Below, piece after piece: positions 61,210 to 64,000 of a stretch of 64,000 nt of DNA. The stretch is from Pegea sp. RAD2-039 (lineage: Eukaryota > Chordata > Thaliacea > Salpida > Salpidae). The notes under the pieces are model-generated. The model had not been told where the DNA came from and did no database searches. It saw only the letters and a program-made list of their open reading frames with translations. Within the stretch, counting starts at the first letter, position 1. Each line of letters begins with the position of its first letter. The stretch covers positions 3,720,001-3,784,000 of the forward strand of contig JAQGEQ010000380.1 of NCBI GenBank assembly GCA_034620365.1. The letters run 5' to 3'. The translations under genes were made by a program, and so were the position numbers.

Positions 61210-61560
61210 TTTAATATATGTGTACACTGAAATGAATAAGTAAGTATGCTTAGTTAACAAAGTTAGTTTATATAAGTAAGCATATATATCTTTTCATCCT
61301 AAATTTATATGTATATTTGCCATTAAATAATAACACACAAATCTTGTGTTATATCAGTCAATAACTTCATGTTCAATATTATCACCTGTTTTATATACTA
61401 TAAAAGTGTATATATAAGAAAAAGGATACTTCTATGTCAATATTTTTTGTCAAATATGTTATTAAAACTGTTTAAGCTCAATAGTTTACTTATCCCTAAT
61501 ATTAAACAATCAATATTGTGTACTTATTTGCTTGTATATTTTTTGGTATATATTCTTCAT
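61210..61560 (+). repeat. Left arm of a large inverted repeat
   Basis: This arm matches the reverse complement of 62940-63352 with small gaps. Clear blocks: GCATATATATCTTTTCATCC (from about 61283), CTTGTGTTATATCAGTCAAT (from about 61343) and TATGTCAATATTTTTTG (from 61433), all found inverted on the right in mirrored order. No ORF of note within the arm. Confidence 0.75.
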
Positions 61561-62939
61561 AGAAAATTTTATTGAACTCTTTTTTCACTTTATCTTTGCT
61601 GTAATAAGATGAATTTTTATCTTTTGTAATTGAAGAGTTTTAAAAAATGCTGTTTAATTTAAATATCTTAAAAGATTTAGATTTTAGTTTAGTCGATTTA
61701 TCTTTTGTAGTTTTTTGTTTTAATATGAAAGATAAAATTGATTATTTATTTTGATATTTTCATTTAATAAGAAACTTAAAAGTTATAAAAATTATAATTA
61801 AATTGTATATGATTTGACAGAATCTAGTTAATCTCCATAAACAGTGAAAATAAGATTATATGGAGCAAATTGTTAAAGAAATTTACAAAATGATTTTTAA
61901 GTATTATATGATTTTCATGAAAATAATTTTTTACTTTTAAACAACTTTGAAATCGAGTAACTACAGCAGCACCTACCGCAGTATTTAGTCATATTTGCAT
62001 AGATTATTTGTTAATTATAATAAGATCTTTGTTAGTGTCAGAATTATTACTAGATCTTTATTTTAGGATTTTTATTTCTGCAAAATGTTACATTTTTGTA
62101 ACTACTTTTTTCAATTTGTTAATAGTTTGGAAACTGATTGTTTCTTTATTCAACAAAAATATTTTGTATCGTAGCAGCATAAATGAAATGAAAATTCATA
62201 TTTTATCATCGAAACTACGACATCTAACAAAAAATACTGTTATAAAATATACATGCTTATTATAACATAAGTTTATAGTTATTTTATGTTTAATTTAAAC
62301 ACTAGTTAACAATTTTGGTCAAAAATACTTTATAAGTGAATGATTAACTTAAATGTAAATCGCAAATGCAGTTGAACAGTTGAAAATTAAAACAAAAGAA
62401 ATATATTTTTATATCTTTAAATTTTTGAGTTAGTTCTCGTAATCTTTATCTCAAATAAATGAATACTTACAAAATTAACTTTTACTTGTTTTTTCCACAT
62501 AAATTGCTTGTGCTAAGCAAAACTAGTTATCGTGAAACCAAACTTTTTTATTTAGGATGTTTACCACAATAAAAATAATCAAAATTTCTAAATTCTGGTA
62601 AAATACAATTTTCAAAAAAATGGGTTTTACAAAACTACTCTATTGGAAAAACATTATTTAACAACTAGTTTAATTCACAAGCCTGGCTAAAATGGTTCAA
62701 CACAATAATATTTACTCTCAAACTTAGAAAGCGAGCCAAATATAGGAGAATATTAATTAAGCTTCTGTCATTTACTTTCTTTGAATCTGGTTTTTATTAG
62801 AACTATGATTTATTGTCCCATTCAAAAAATTGCATTAGTATAACTCCAAATAGTTTATAAAATGTTGATATACAAAAAATACAAACTAATATAATTATAA
62901 ATTAGCTAATAAGCTTCAGCCTCTACAACAACGTCTTAG

Positions 62940-63352
62940 CTTAAATGCTTGTTGAAAAAATAAATAATTTAGTTCCATTTAACAATAAGTATTGGTTATT
63001 CAAAAATTACAAAAAACTTACAAAATCAAGAAAATTTGTAAGTAAATAAACACACAATTCTGATTATAATTTATCAAGGGTAAGTAAACCACTAAGTTTA
63101 AACAATTTTTATAACATATTTGTCAAAAAATATTGACATACTAGCATCTTATTCTTTACATCTACAACTCCTATAATAATAGTTAGTAATTGATGACATT
63201 GATCAAGAAGTTATTGACTGATATAACACAAGGTTTGTGATTTTATTTAATAGCAAATTTACATATGAATTTAGGATGAAAAGATATATATGCTTTCTGG
63301 TTAACAAATTCATTAACTAAACATACTTATAGTGTATACATCTTTTAAATGC
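62940..63352 (-). repeat. Right arm of a large inverted repeat
   Basis: Inverted counterpart of 61210-61560; for example GGATGAAAAGATATATATGC (63274-63293), ATTGACTGATATAACACAAG (63213-63232) and the block at 63111-63140. The arms are separated by about 1.4 kb without a gene. They may be two opposite copies of a dispersed repeat or the ends of one non-autonomous DNA element. Confidence 0.75.
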
Positions 63353-64000
63353 TTTTTTGCAACTTTTCAAATAGTTTTTTTACATAAATGATACAAGCCA
63401 TTAAACAAAGTAGTCTGGTTTATTATATAAAAAATAACATCAAACACTGTTTACAACAAACTTATTCAATCATAAATTCTTACAATAAGAGAAAAACTTT
63501 CAATTTAAATTAAGTTACATTTAGCTGAAAAATGTTGGTGTAGCTAGTAAATAATAAAAGAGATATTTTCAAATAAGACTTTAAAGCTTTGTATTGCATC
63601 AATTAGCCATTTTTTCAAAAAAAGCTTTGATAAGATTCTCAGCAACAGTCGTTTTATTATAAGTAAAAAATATAAATAAAATAAAATTACGGAGATTGAA
63701 AGACTTCAAATTTTGAGGATATTATAAACGATTAAACTTTAAATTTAAAAAAATGAAATTTTTACCAAAGATTAAAGTCGTTGCATTAGTTAAACATTAA
63801 CTTAACTTAAAGTAGATATCAAGACTTATCATAAACTATGAGCTATAAAAATATTAAGTCTTCAAAATCATAGATTCTAAAACATTATAACAACTTAGAT
63901 AAGCTGAAAATATTTTACAAATTTGAGCAAATTAGTAGTATATACATCAAAGTAATTACTTCGTCACAAAGCAAACATAAAATTTGTATTTTCAATTGAT

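Larger units (their letters stand above)
60703..64000. other. AT-rich right end with a large inverted repeat
   Basis: No exon could be placed with confidence. The feature of note is the inverted repeat pair listed below. Earlier exons of the 60.2-kb gene may be hidden here. Confidence 0.4.

Noticed and set aside
61369-62265. ORFs of 68 and 85 residues in the right end
   Set aside because: Composition is only what AT-rich DNA gives (Leu, Ile, Phe, Tyr, Lys); one overlaps the inverted repeat arm.
1-64000. CRISPR arrays, operons, rRNA genes, intact tRNA genes
   Set aside because: No spaced identical repeats, no polycistronic layout and no conserved RNA gene sequence seen; the window is animal nuclear DNA.

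Overview
This window is nuclear DNA from an invertebrate animal with a very AT-rich, intron-rich and rather compact genome. The evidence is a set of spliced genes with clear animal orthologues: ITPK1, KCMF1, peroxisomal-type DECR2, nucleoporin NUP85, NEK11, an arthropod/mollusc-style laccase and a poly(A) polymerase relative. Most introns are only 50-65 nt, a minority reach several hundred nt, and one of 1.9 kb holds another gene. The species cannot be fixed from the sequence. The laccase type argues for a protostome. I found no bacterial operon, CRISPR array, intact tRNA or rRNA.

Layout from left to right. 0.8-3.6 kb: a ten-exon aldo-keto reductase (+). 4.1-7.5 kb: two very small zinc-finger genes (-) with related C-termini, and a poorly defined small gene between them. 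7.5-11.7 kb: AT-rich DNA with little in it. 11.7-15.0 kb: ITPK1 (+, ten exons). 16.1-19.5 kb: a tiny unknown ORF and an intronless KCMF1 (-). 19.5-24.2 kb: non-coding DNA with a decayed repeat. 24.2-26.2 kb: DECR2 (+, eight exons), tail to tail with NUP85 (-, 19 exons, 26.2-32.2 kb). The stop codons of these two are 6 bp apart, so their 3' ends must overlap. A four-exon coiled-coil gene lies on the opposite strand inside NUP85 intron 10.

32.6-34.8 kb: a tRNA-derived SINE-like piece followed by a broken CR1-like LINE that carries a smaller insertion. 35.7-39.5 kb: a 14-exon laccase (-) with all copper-ligand motifs. 41.9-44.8 kb: a better preserved CR1-like LINE that has lost most of its reverse transcriptase. 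45.6-48.6 kb: NEK11 (+, nine exons). 49.5-50.1 kb: an inverted LINE fragment of another family. 51.5-54.0 kb: a divergent poly(A) polymerase-like gene (-, 11 exons). 55.7-58.9 kb: two decayed foreign-looking stretches, one an unidentified coding relic and the other a Ty3/gypsy LTR-retrotransposon fossil. 60.2-60.7 kb: the last two exons of an unidentified low-complexity protein (-). 61.2-63.4 kb: a large imperfect inverted repeat around about 1.4 kb.

The host genes are unrelated single-copy genes (inositol phosphate kinase, fatty-acid oxidation, nuclear pore, kinase, RNA 3' end processing, oxidase) and do not form a pathway. I do not see a clear new multi-gene system. The best leads are the divergent poly(A) polymerase with an altered third catalytic acid, the nested gene, the paired mini zinc-finger genes, the DECR2 with a mitochondrial-looking leader, the long inverted repeat, and the unidentified relic at 55.7-57.1 kb. 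All exon borders were placed by eye from splice consensus, reading phase and remembered family sequences.
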